From Nymphaea colorata (Eukaryota; Streptophyta; Magnoliopsida; Nymphaeales; Nymphaeaceae): a DNA stretch of 64,000 nt. Of this stretch, positions 22,590 to 31,825 are shown in pieces. Where the stretch lies: NCBI RefSeq assembly GCF_008831285.2, contig NC_045138.2:755143-819142 (forward strand). Direction: 5' to 3'. A program made the translations under genes and the position numbers. Under the pieces are notes generated by a model. It saw only the letters and a program-made list of their open reading frames with translations. It was not told where the DNA came from and searched no databases. Within the stretch, counting starts at the first letter, position 1; the number at the start of each line of letters is the position of its first letter.

Positions 22590-23344
22590 TTAATATATGT
22601 GTAATCTTTTCCCAAGACGGTCCCTTAACTCCTGCGGCAGATGGAGTGCTGGACATGAGCGAATCCACAACCTTTGAAGGTTGGAGAGGCAGGCGATCTG
22701 TTGTTGTTGTTGCTGTGCATCGGAGGAACAATTGATGGTTCCATTTTGTTGTTGTTGGGCAGTCATAGTATTATTCACCTCCACCACAGACTTCAGATTG
22801 GGGAAGTCATAAAGATCTAGGTATCTCAGTTTTGGGAGGCAATGCCAGTGGCCTCCCACGCTGATGTCCTCAGAGAAACCATCTAGGCACAATTCCTTCA
22901 GTTGGGAGAGACCCCACACCCACTGAGGCACCCTTCCCCATTTGACCTCCTCAACATTAGTGTTGTCTCTCAAATACAGAAGTTTAAGGGAGGGTCTTCT
23001 GTAAGGGAGGGTAGAACTGTGGATACCTGTGATGGCAATGGCGATGGCACTAGTACTGTTGATTTTGAATCCAACCACAACTGAATGAGGTTAGGCAGCT
23101 GCTCAAGCAATTTCCATCCCAATCTTGCACTTGGGCAATTCAACACTGACAGCACTTGGAGCCCTGCCAACTCATCACTCAAGCCTTCTATCTTCATCTT
23201 TGGACAATTGTGAAAGCACACCTCTCTTAAGCATGGCATAGAAGTACATGTTGGTTCCCAGTTGGGCAAATCAATCATAATCAACGTCTTTACAGCTGGC
23301 ATGTCACCAATCGTGTTGAGCCCATCACACTTCTCAATCTCCAA
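22590..23344 (-). pseudogene. Frameshifted LRR tail of CNL copy C
   Basis: Two further frames continue the LRR domain of copy C: 22,970-23,344 (contains CDGLNTIGDMPAVKTL) and 22,590-23,078 (contains IACLSNLQRLWIRSCPALHL, ending at 22,590). They align with the end of copy A but are not in frame with the 894-codon frame upstream. The first break, about 23,344-23,350, looks like an extra AG (AAGAGTCA where AAGTCA would keep frame). The second, about 22,986-23,005, is a 17-bp insertion bounded by a repeated AAGGGAGGGT (minus strand: ACCCTCCCTT). The two insertions do not compensate each other. Confidence 0.85.
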
Positions 23345-25974
23345 TGACTCTTCAGCCTACCACAATAGTTCACAGCCAACGACTTGAGGTTTGGCAAGTC
23401 ACCAATCGTCTTGAGCCCATCACACCTCTCAATCTCCAAGGACTTCAACAAAGGCATGCTCGGCAATTTAAGCAATGTTGGGCAGTCCCTCACCTCCAAT
23501 TCTTTCAATGATTTAATTCCTATCACTGCTGCCCACGATGGGCAACGTTCTAGGCGCAGCATCCGCAGCTCCTCATAATTGGTGTCCAAATACCACGCAG
23601 GCCTAGTGTCTCCTTTATAACTACCAATTACCAACCTCTCTATGCCATGTGGAGGTTCCAAAGCCTCCAGCAAACCCTTCTGCTCAGAAGCACTACCCAC
23701 TTTGTCATCCTCTCCCACCTTGAACACCAATTTCACACCTTTTAGCTCATGCTTGTCCTTAAGATGTGCCTTCTTTGCATCCATCACTTTCACTCTTCCA
23801 CCCCACAAACCTTCAATCCACAATTCTCCCTTTAGTTTCTTCAAGTCTTTTAGTTCATTAATATTGCAACCTCTTGTCTTCCCTTTGTCATCGCATACCA
23901 TAAACCTATGCAAGGTCCATAAATTAGTAAGCTTCCCCAGACCTTCAGCTACAAATTGCAATTCCCTTGTATCTTTCAGCCCGAGATACCTCAAGTTGCA
24001 CAGTTTGCCCATTTCCTTGGGCAACTCTTCAATGTTACTATCACTTAAATCCAATGTTTGCAAGTTATAGAGTCTGCCGATTGAATCGGGCAACCGTTTC
24101 ACATGAGAACCGCTAAGATCAAGATATTTTACAAGTGAAAGATCTTCAATGGACTTTGGCAACTCATGAATATTTTGACATCCCCTCAATGACAACACCC
24201 TCAGCCACTTGAAATTGGTCAAGTGCTCGGAAGGCAATGACTTAATCAACAACGTACGCAGCTTATGTGTTGTGGCTGTGGCATTACGCATGGCCTCTTC
24301 TACATCGTCTATAGCAAGTAATGACATATGGCGTGTGCGTTGAGAAATAGAGGCATGGCTATATTCCTCTCCACCTATGTATGAGGCAAGGTCATGCAAA
24401 ATGTCATGCAATTTAAGTTGAGAGCCATGAAAATAATGATTATTTTCTTCAATCAAACACCGCCTTATCAAATCTTGAATGTACTGGTTTGCTGTCGCTT
24501 CCACATCTATGTGTTTCTTTTCCTCAATCAATCCGTGTGCCACCCATTGCATGATCAATCTCTCCCTTTCAATCTCATAATCCTTTGGATAAATGCAGCA
24601 ATACACAAAACAACTCTTCAAATAATATGGCAAGTCATCGTAGCTTAGTATGAGACCAGGAAGTATATCGCCGCCTATTTCAGACGTCGATGATGAGGCT
24701 GCAGGCCTCTTCCATTCCCATATCTTACTATCATCGACGGACTTCCAGTCCTCCCTACTCATTTGCTTCGTAAGCATCATGGACCCTACTGTCTTAATCA
24801 CAAGTGGCAACCCACCACACTTCTTGACTATGCTCACTCCAACTTCTTTGATATTATGCATCACCAAATCTTGTTCTATTTGGCCTTCTCTTAATGCCAC
24901 GTTCAGAAACAGGGCCCAACTTTGCTGAAAATTAAATTCTCGTAATTCAAGCATATAAGAAGCATGCAACTCATCTGATACATTTTTGTTTCTACTGGTA
25001 ATCAAAATATTGCTCCCCATTACACCCGTCATCAATGTTCCCTCTACCTCTTCCTCCCACCATTTTGTTTCCCACACATCATCTAAGACCAACAAAAATT
25101 TCTCCTTTGACAGCTCGTTCCGTAATTGTGTGCACAACTCATTCAAGGAACTATCGTCTTCTTTAGATTTCTTCTGCACTTCCTTCAGTATTTTCAGTAA
25201 CAAATCCTTACCGTTTGGCCTTTCTGAAACACAAACCCACCATCTACGTTTCCCAAAATGTTCTTCAGTTTCTTTAAAGACCATTTTTGCAAGAGTTGTT
25301 TTGCCGATTCCGCCTTTTCCTACAATAGAAATAATAGAAACACCACCCCTTTGTGTTTTACTACTCTTTGTAGAGTCATTTGGCAAGAGCCTTTTCACTA
25401 TCTCCTTTTTATCATCCCCCCTACCTATGGGTGGTTGTACACCCATGTGATGGCTTGTCTCTCGGGGGTTGTCATGTTTACCATCAACAGAGTCCTCACC
25501 ACCCCCTTTTGGTGTTGTTTTGAGTGGATGTACCATTTCCCAATTTTTTTTTATTTCATCAAGCCTTTCATTGATTTTCTTAGTTTCATTAGAAAATTTG
25601 TAGGAAGCATGCACATCCTTGAAACAAGAGCATAGAGTGATCCAGGGCTTTCTTACCTTGTTCCATAAAGTTAAAGAATCCTTCTCCCTTTTGCTGAGCT
25701 TAATTTTGGTTTGGTACTTTTCGATGATGTCTTGAGCATCGTAAAAAACATCCTTCAGCTCTCCCTCTAGATATTTGTCGCACTCGCTGCTGAAAAAGGG
25801 CTTGCGATCTGCATCCTTAAGGGCCACCTCCAAGCGTTTCAGCTTCCTATCGAGCTTCTTGAGTTCGTCTTTGGCATTCAAGATGAGGTCCACCTCTTCT
25901 CTCAACAAACTGGTTACAGCCTCCAATAGAATAGAAATAGCTTTTTCTGCAAGTGCTTCGATTACTATTGCCAT
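23290..25974 (-). CDS. CC-NB-ARC protein with truncated LRR, copy C (894 aa)
   Basis: One exon starts at the ATG at 25,974, the same start as copy A. Order: Rx-type coiled coil (about 1-140), linker, P-loop GKGGIGKTT (219-227), RNBS-A with WWVCVSE (about 245-251), kinase-2 LLVLDDVW (294-301), RNBS-B GSNILITSR (320-328), CGGLPL (386-391), RNBS-D CFVYCCIYPKDYE (455-467) and LHD replacing MHD (522-524). LRRs run from about 545. The frame ends at 23,290 after a frameshift replaces the last LRRs with unrelated residues, whereas copy A runs on for several hundred more codons. All NB-ARC motifs are intact, so an expressed truncated receptor or a helper/regulatory form is possible; a recent pseudogene is equally possible. 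Its family acts in the cytosol or at membranes in effector-triggered immunity. Confidence 0.7.
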   Translation of the reverse strand: MAIVIEALAEKAISILLEAVTSLLREEVDLILNAKDELKKLDRKLKRLEVALKDADRKPFFSSECDKYLEGELKDVFYDAQDIIEKYQTKIKLSKREKDSLTLWNKVRKPWITLCSCFKDVHASYKFSNETKKINERLDEIKKNWEMVHPLKTTPKGGGEDSVDGKHDNPRETSHHMGVQPPIGRGDDKKEIVKRLLPNDSTKSSKTQRGGVSIISIVGKGGIGKTTLAKMVFKETEEHFGKRRWWVCVSERPNGKDLLLKILKEVQKKSKEDDSSLNELCTQLRNELSKEKFLLVLDDVWETKWWEEEVEGTLMTGVMGSNILITSRNKNVSDELHASYMLELREFNFQQSWALFLNVALREGQIEQDLVMHNIKEVGVSIVKKCGGLPLVIKTVGSMMLTKQMSREDWKSVDDSKIWEWKRPAASSSTSEIGGDILPGLILSYDDLPYYLKSCFVYCCIYPKDYEIERERLIMQWVAHGLIEEKKHIDVEATANQYIQDLIRRCLIEENNHYFHGSQLKLHDILHDLASYIGGEEYSHASISQRTRHMSLLAIDDVEEAMRNATATTHKLRTLLIKSLPSEHLTNFKWLRVLSLRGCQNIHELPKSIEDLSLVKYLDLSGSHVKRLPDSIGRLYNLQTLDLSDSNIEELPKEMGKLCNLRYLGLKDTRELQFVAEGLGKLTNLWTLHRFMVCDDKGKTRGCNINELKDLKKLKGELWIEGLWGGRVKVMDAKKAHLKDKHELKGVKLVFKVGEDDKVGSASEQKGLLEALEPPHGIERLVIGSYKGDTRPAWYLDTNYEELRMLRLERCPSWAAVIGIKSLKELEVRDCPTLLKLPSMPLLKSLEIERCDGLKTIGDLPNLKSLAVNYCGRLKSHWRLRSVMGSTRLVTCQL

Positions 25975-26431
25975 CTTCCCTGCTTTTTCAGTAGATGCAA
26001 GAGCGAAGAGGATGAGAAATTTTCAAGAGGAGAGGAAAAACAGCAAAGAACTAAAGATAAAGACCAGGCTGCCAACAACTATAGTCAAATGTGGAAGTAT
26101 GTCTTCCCAGTACATGGGAAGCCTTCTCTTTTAAGTCAAAAAACCTTTTTTTTTTCATTTTAATAAAAGGAAAAGAAAATGAAAATGAAAAAGCAACCTC
26201 ATTTTTTTCATCGTGGGTTACATGATTAGATATAACATGCTGAATTTTTGTGGCCACTTGATAATGGAGTCCTATCTGTTGTTGTTCTGTCTTAGTTTTT
26301 TTTTTTAACAGCTAGCAGGAGAAGATGATTTGTAATTACATTCTTTATTCTTTTTCTTTCTTGAATAAATGGAAGGGGAATTCCCAGCTCGCTTTCAGCA
26401 AAAAAATTGGGCGATGATCGTAAACATATTT
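25975..26431 (-). promoter_or_regulatory. Conserved 5' flank and probable promoter of copy C
   Basis: Matches 6,159-6,640 upstream of copy A, with small length differences in the T and A tracts near 26,140-26,190. A regulatory role is inferred from position only. Confidence 0.5.
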
Positions 26432-26816
26432 AAGGAACGTTTGATGTCTTAGATTTTTCTGAATCAAATTTCCTTCTCAACAAAGAATTGGAATGTCAAA
26501 TTCCAGTTCCAACTCTCCTTTGAGTTTGATAGTATGAAATTTTGATTGTAGAGTTGAAAGTCACTTGTCTGATGAAAGAAGAAACAAAATTATAGAATTC
26601 ATGAATTAAGGCCTTCGTGGATTGTGGCCCAATTCCAGAAAATGCTAGAATCATAATTTCACTCCACCCTTAAAGTGGGATCATAATTCTAGCATATAAT
26701 TTCATAATCAAAGTTCTTTACTTGTTACCAGAATTCTCAGCACCCGTTCATCGAAAAGAATGAGAATAATGATTCTAGTGTTCCATTGATTCCAAGTGAA
26801 TCAAACGGCCCCCACA
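26432..26816. mobile_element. MITE-like element with imperfect terminal inverted repeats
   Basis: The left end reads 'aaggaacgtttgatgtctta' and the right end, inverted, 'ggggccgtttgattcacttg'. The interior has paired motifs ('gaattggaatgtcaaattcc'; 'agaatcataat' and 'gattctag'). A TTA triplet may flank both ends (left 26,429-26,431; right near 26,818), which would fit a Tourist/Harbinger-type insertion. Related starts lie at 1,335, 6,632 and 15,893. It has no coding capacity. Confidence 0.55.
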
Positions 26817-26889
26817 GTTACCCTATGAAACTCTAGTCAATATCAAGGAAGTCAGAAACAAGAGGGCTGTATTTCGATTACAACCAAAA

Positions 26890-27240
26890 GACAACACCCA
26901 CAATCACTTGAAATTGGTCAAGTGGTGGAGCCAAAAACTTTTTGCTATAGGGCACTGCTATAGAAATTTTCATTTGTGAAGAATAATTGTAAGAAATCTA
27001 TGTAAAAATAAATAAAAATTTTGTTGCCCACACCATCTCATATGTAGCTATATGTAGCTACAGCTACTACATTATGCATGGTCTCTTCTACATTGTCTAG
27101 AGCACTAATGACATATATCGTGTGTGTTGAGAAGTTGAGGCATGGCTATGTTCCTCTCCACCTATATATGAGGCAAGGTCATGCAAAATGTCATGCAATA
27201 TAAGACGAGGGCCATAAAATGACTCATTGTTTCAAGTGCA
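26890..27240 (-). pseudogene. Relic of a CNL gene: ARC2/LRR junction (copy D)
   Basis: 26,890-26,925 matches 'gacaacaccctcagccactt' of copy C (about 24,189). 27,069-27,240 matches its 24,270-24,450 part ('gcatggtctcttctacattg', 'gaggcaaggtcatgcaaaat'). Between them about 145 bp of unrelated DNA replaces about 80 bp. Only the region around the LHD motif and first LRRs remains. It shows a fourth CNL copy once existed here, or that a gene fragment was copied in. Confidence 0.8.
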
Positions 27241-27520
27241 AAAAACCTGGTCCGGACCTAGACTGAGCTTATTTGGACACATTTTTAAGTGCAAAAACCT
27301 TGAATTAGGGTCGGATAAATTTGATATCAAGATCCAGTTAGATAACTATTATCCAGCCAGATTTTTATTTTATACCAAGTCTGAATCCAAATTCGATTGG
27401 CTGCCAGTTTCTAAAACCCAACCTGATCTTATTTCCTAGTTGGATACCAATTTTTTCACTATCCAATTTATTTAAAGCAATGTGGTCAAATATTAGATCC
27501 ATTTACATCCCTAATTAGTT
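27241..27520. mobile_element. GATTCGG-type element remnant
   Basis: Sequence such as 'gatatcaagatccagttaga' and the right end 'tagatccatttacatcccta' match the end of the hAT-like family at 12,551-13,005. The left end is unclear. Confidence 0.45.
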
Positions 27521-28300
27521 GCCTCTTAGAAGTTCCAAGTGAACTAATTGGTTGCCTCTTAGAAGTTTCAAGTGAAGTGTTAGTGCCCCTTAGCAAGAAA
27601 TATCGGAACCTGGCCACTGCATGATCTCAATATCATTGCTTTAATACAATTCAATTTTTTGAAACATAAAATTATTTTTAGCTCCATGGATACTGATATA
27701 CTATAAATAGCTGGCTTTGGACGCCCTCTGTTTTCTTTCAATACATTATGTAAATAAATGTTCTTGTAAGATAAAGTAACGAGATATGATTACTCGATTT
27801 GCTTTAATTATATGGTTTTTAATTTATTAATTTTGACGCAGCAAGCACCAAAGAAATGACGTTTACAGACACAAGGTTTGGATCAATTTGTTTTTCATTT
27901 AATTTTTTCCATCAATTGGCCTTTAAAAATACGAATTTGGAATTAGACTAATAAAGGGACCCGGAGAATGGCAATCGATGAATGAAAAAAGGTAAAAGAA
28001 GCAAGAAGAAGAAATACTTTCTCTTACCGGATGGGCAGACTGAAGCTCCTCACAACTACTGCTCTTCCTTGATCTCACACAAAATCTCTCTTCACACAAA
28101 ATCTCTCTTCACAAGGACAAATCGTCAATGCGACAAACTGAAGGGAAGATGTGGTGCCTTTTGTATCTTTCTAAAGGCGGTCCCATTCTCTTCCCGACCT
28201 TGCGTGGCGTATGGCCAGCGAAAGAAAGATACCTCATCAAATCATATTCGAACTGAATGTATGGCATTACCTTATTTTCGATATCTCATTTTCATTTAAC
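27521..28300. repeat. Counterpart of 6,720-7,560 in unit C
   Basis: The shared blocks appear in order and end with a one-unit version of the minisatellite element at 28,120-28,290. A 37-bp internal duplication ('ggttgcctcttagaagttt' twice) near 27,515-27,580 is unique to this copy. No gene. Confidence 0.7.
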
Positions 28301-28450
28301 ATGATCGAAGCCTGAATCCAACTTTCAATTATATAATGAAATCCATATTATATTTTTATATGTGAAAGCAAGGACAAATCTAGAAATTTTTTTTGTTGCA
28401 GAAACCAAACTATAGTTTCAAAATTTTAACAGGGCCAAAATAAACATTTT

Positions 28451-28485
<35 letters not shown>

Positions 28486-28680
28486 CTTAATTTTTTACAT
28501 TTACATATAAATTTTTAAAGTTTCTAAAATTTTTTGCATTTTCATATAAATTCAAATCCAAATCTGATCTAGTGGCATATTTTAAATCCAAATAAGTCCA
28601 ATTTCTTAATCGGATGTCATTTTTTTTTCCTTTCATGCCTAATTAAGTCCGATATTGGATCCATCGACATCCTTAGATCT
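28301..28680. mobile_element. Degenerate element remnant with (TA)n
   Basis: The sequence has 'aaatccaaatctgatctagt' style motifs and ends 'ggatccatcgacatccttag', like the hAT-like family end. (TA)n lies at 28,457-28,481. Confidence 0.4.
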
Positions 28681-29267
28681 ACCCCTAAATAAAGATTCTT
28701 CATACTCAAAAAAAAAATAAAGTTCTTCTTTACTAGAGATTTGCTAGATACTTTGATGTTCTTCTTTACTCCGAAGAGATTAGTTGTCCTTAAAGAATAG
28801 GGTGCTTTGAGGTAATGAGAAGAAAAACAAGATACGTTGCTTGTGTCATTAGTACAGTATAGCCAAGTCAAAATTGGACGCCCCTTGAATTAAAGATGAT
28901 AATTTTTTATTTGATTCTATTGCATTTTTACTAATGATTAAATTCAGATACTGTCATAAAAAGTGTATTATTATATTATTGTAAAATTAAACGTGTTGTA
29001 TACATTGTTAACAATAAATAATTACATATTTTCACTGCATATGTACTGTTAATGACTTTTAAACATTTTTAATTCATTTTACTCATTATTCATTTGTAAG
29101 TATACGCTTTTCGCCCCCACCACTAATTGTGGTCCCCAAAGAACTTTGTTTGTTCACACGAGCTTCCTTGTGGGGGAAAAAAAAAAGGTCATATGGAATA
29201 TAGTCTTTCATTCCTGTGTTAGAAAAGAATCATCTTTTTTTACCCATAAATTCAGCCAGTATGACAG

Positions 29268-29268
<1 letters not shown>
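28681..29268. other. No recognisable gene
   Basis: AT-rich sequence without supported reading frames or repeat matches. Confidence 0.5.
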
Positions 29269-29306
<38 letters not shown>

Positions 29307-29830
29307 ACAAACTGAAGGAAAGATGTGGTGCCTTTTGTATCTTTCTAAAAGGCAGTTTGATTCTCTCCACAACCTTACCTGGCGTATGGCCGGCGAAAGG
29401 AAGATACTTCATTGAAATTCTCTCCTCAACCTTGTGTGGCATATGGCTGGCGAAAGGAAGATATTCCATCGAAATTCTCTCCCCAACCTTGCATGGCATA
29501 TGGCCGGCGAAAGGAAGATACTCCATCGAAATTCTCTCTCCAACCTTGCATGGTGTATGGCCAGCGAAAGGAAGATACTCCATTGAAATTCTCTCCCCAA
29601 CCTTTGCGTGGCGTATGGCCGGCGAAAGGAAGATACTCCATCAAAATTCTCTCCCCAACCTTTGCGTGGCATATGGCCGGCGAAAGGAAGATACTCCATC
29701 GAAATTCTCTTCCCAACCTTGCGTGGCGTATGGCCGGCAAAACAAAGATACTCCATCGAAATTCTCTCCCCAACCTTGCGTGGCGTATGGCCGCGAAAGG
29801 AAGATACTCCATCGAACATTTTCGAGTGCC
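29269..29830 (+). repeat. 57-bp minisatellite, 8 units, with (TA)n at its left edge
   Basis: (TA)n at 29,269-29,302 leads into 'gacaaactgaaggaaagatg', the left flank of the dispersed element. Units then start at 29,361, 29,418, 29,475, 29,532, 29,589, 29,647, 29,705 and 29,762. Two are 58 bp because of an extra T in 'cctttgcg', and the last lacks a G. Open frames of up to 208 codons cross it on both strands. They are products of the 19-codon period and not genes. Confidence 0.9.
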
Positions 29831-31825
29831 GAACGCATGTAAATACTCAAGGCTTCAGGCTATAAGACAGAAAAGGTCCAGTAACATGGTATAAGAGTAC
29901 CTCAACCACTTTATCATTGTATCCATGTGGACATCCACAGACTTGATCTTGAACCTCTGAGATTTCAAGATCTGGGATGTCAAGAAGTGCTTGGCTTCTA
30001 AATCCAGGTCCTTATAATGCAAATCCGCTTTGGAGATCCACATATTGAATTTCATTGTCCCAAGAATCCAGGACCGTTAAACTTGAAATTCTTATTAAAT
30101 CCAACTTACATATCGAATTTTAGGGTTTCCGTAGCATAATAAATAATCATTAATATAGTTATAAATTTATTAGAAACAACCTATTAAAACGTGACCAATC
30201 TAACCGACCAGTCTATTTTTTTCATCTCTTATCTTTTTCTCTCATGTTTTCACTTATTTTATTTCTCCTTTTGTAAGATTCTTCTTTTATCTGAAAATTG
30301 CCCGATTGAAGAAATAGTACTATATAACACAAAAAAATTATCTGTATTTAGTCTTTCAAGCTTTTTATCATTATTTTCTCACCCAATATTCTTTCTTTCT
30401 CTCGTCTCCTTTTTATTTTTTTCGCAGAACCATTGTAAGGTAAATAAAATTAACTTAAAAATCTAGTATCAATAGGAATTAAGTTTAGTAAATCATATAT
30501 TTGTAATGAGTTGATCAGTCTGTTTTAATTTGGCGACTAATTTTTTTCAACCCTTTTTTTCTCTCACTTATTATTTTTCTCACCTTCATTCCTTTTCTAT
30601 ATTTTATTTTTACAATCATCTTCGCTATCCTAGTATTATTGAATCTTAAGCAAAAAGAATTGAAATTTAAATGGGATTGATTATATATATCGTAAAGAGA
30701 GAGAGTGGGAAAGGGAAAGGGAGTTTCTTTCATGTCGTTCATCTTCCATTTTATTATGTTTTATTATGTAGATGAAAAGCAAAAAAGGAGTAGGAACTAT
30801 AACAGCACAGTAGCAATAAGGACACTCCAAGTTTGGGGCCACGGAGTTTCACAAAACGTTCTTGGTGGAAGAAAAAAATGTGAGTGAAAGACACCACTGA
30901 ATCGAATTTGTTTCATGAATCTACAAAATAGCGAGAATTCTGATCTTTCTTAATTTAAAAATATAGGATTGAAATTGATTCCATTTCATTTGTGATTTTT
31001 TTTTTTTTACCTTAAACCCTCAAGGCCGTACCTTCATAACGCAAGGTTTCAACTTGCTTAGAAAATTCAAATTTCTTCAAACATTGTTCATCTTATCTTA
31101 TGAAATTATCAAACCTTTAAAGATTTCTCAAATAATCTGAGATACTGCATAAGGGATGGGTATCATATCCATTATTGCCAACTCTTTCTGCACTTTTTTG
31201 CTTATTTATTTTCTACTTTTCAATCCATTAATCAGTTCAAATTTTGTAAGGACATCCCTGTATGAGAGAGAGGGAGAGAATCTCTAAACAGGTTAGAGTG
31301 GTTCTCTCAATTCAATCAAAACCAACTTTTAGTAAAACTCCAAACTATGTTTTTGTTCTTTTCAATAATTTAAAGCTCTCAAGGACCTATAGCTCATTGG
31401 GGAGCAAGGTAGTCTACTTTTTAAAGGGACTTGTATTTACATTTTTAAGTGGTCATTGGCACGTTTCAGTATGTTTTCCTCTAAATTGTGATAAGGAATG
31501 GCATCAAGAGAGTATAGTGGTCTCGGACATTGTCACCACCCTTTAAAGTTAAACTACTTCGACATTGTCACTCTCAATCCATGCAATAAACTTAAAGCAT
31601 TATAAATTCATCTCTCCTCTCAATCCTTCTATTTCACAAAAGCATTTTACAATCCCCAAAACCGCTTGGGTTAATTCAATGCTAGACAAGGCATATATAA
31701 ATGTCACAACCGAACATTTTTCGCGATAATATCGCAATATTTTGCATGAATATGTATGTTTATAATACCAACTTCTTAAACTCCAAAAAAAAACGACGAG
31801 ATACATATGTGTATACGATAATTAA
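29831..31825. other. Intergenic, no recognisable gene
   Basis: 29,830-29,985 shares pieces with 7,690-7,905 and 22,195-22,250. The rest is AT-rich with pyrimidine tracts near 30,215-30,260 and 30,365-30,420. The end, next to the clathrin-adaptor stop at 31,826, should contain its 3' untranslated region, but I could not choose a polyadenylation site. Confidence 0.5.

Noticed and set aside
29216-29842. A 208-codon plus-strand frame, and overlapping long frames on both strands
   Set aside because: They translate the 57-bp minisatellite in different registers. The period is a multiple of three, so open frames arise automatically, and copies with other unit numbers break them.
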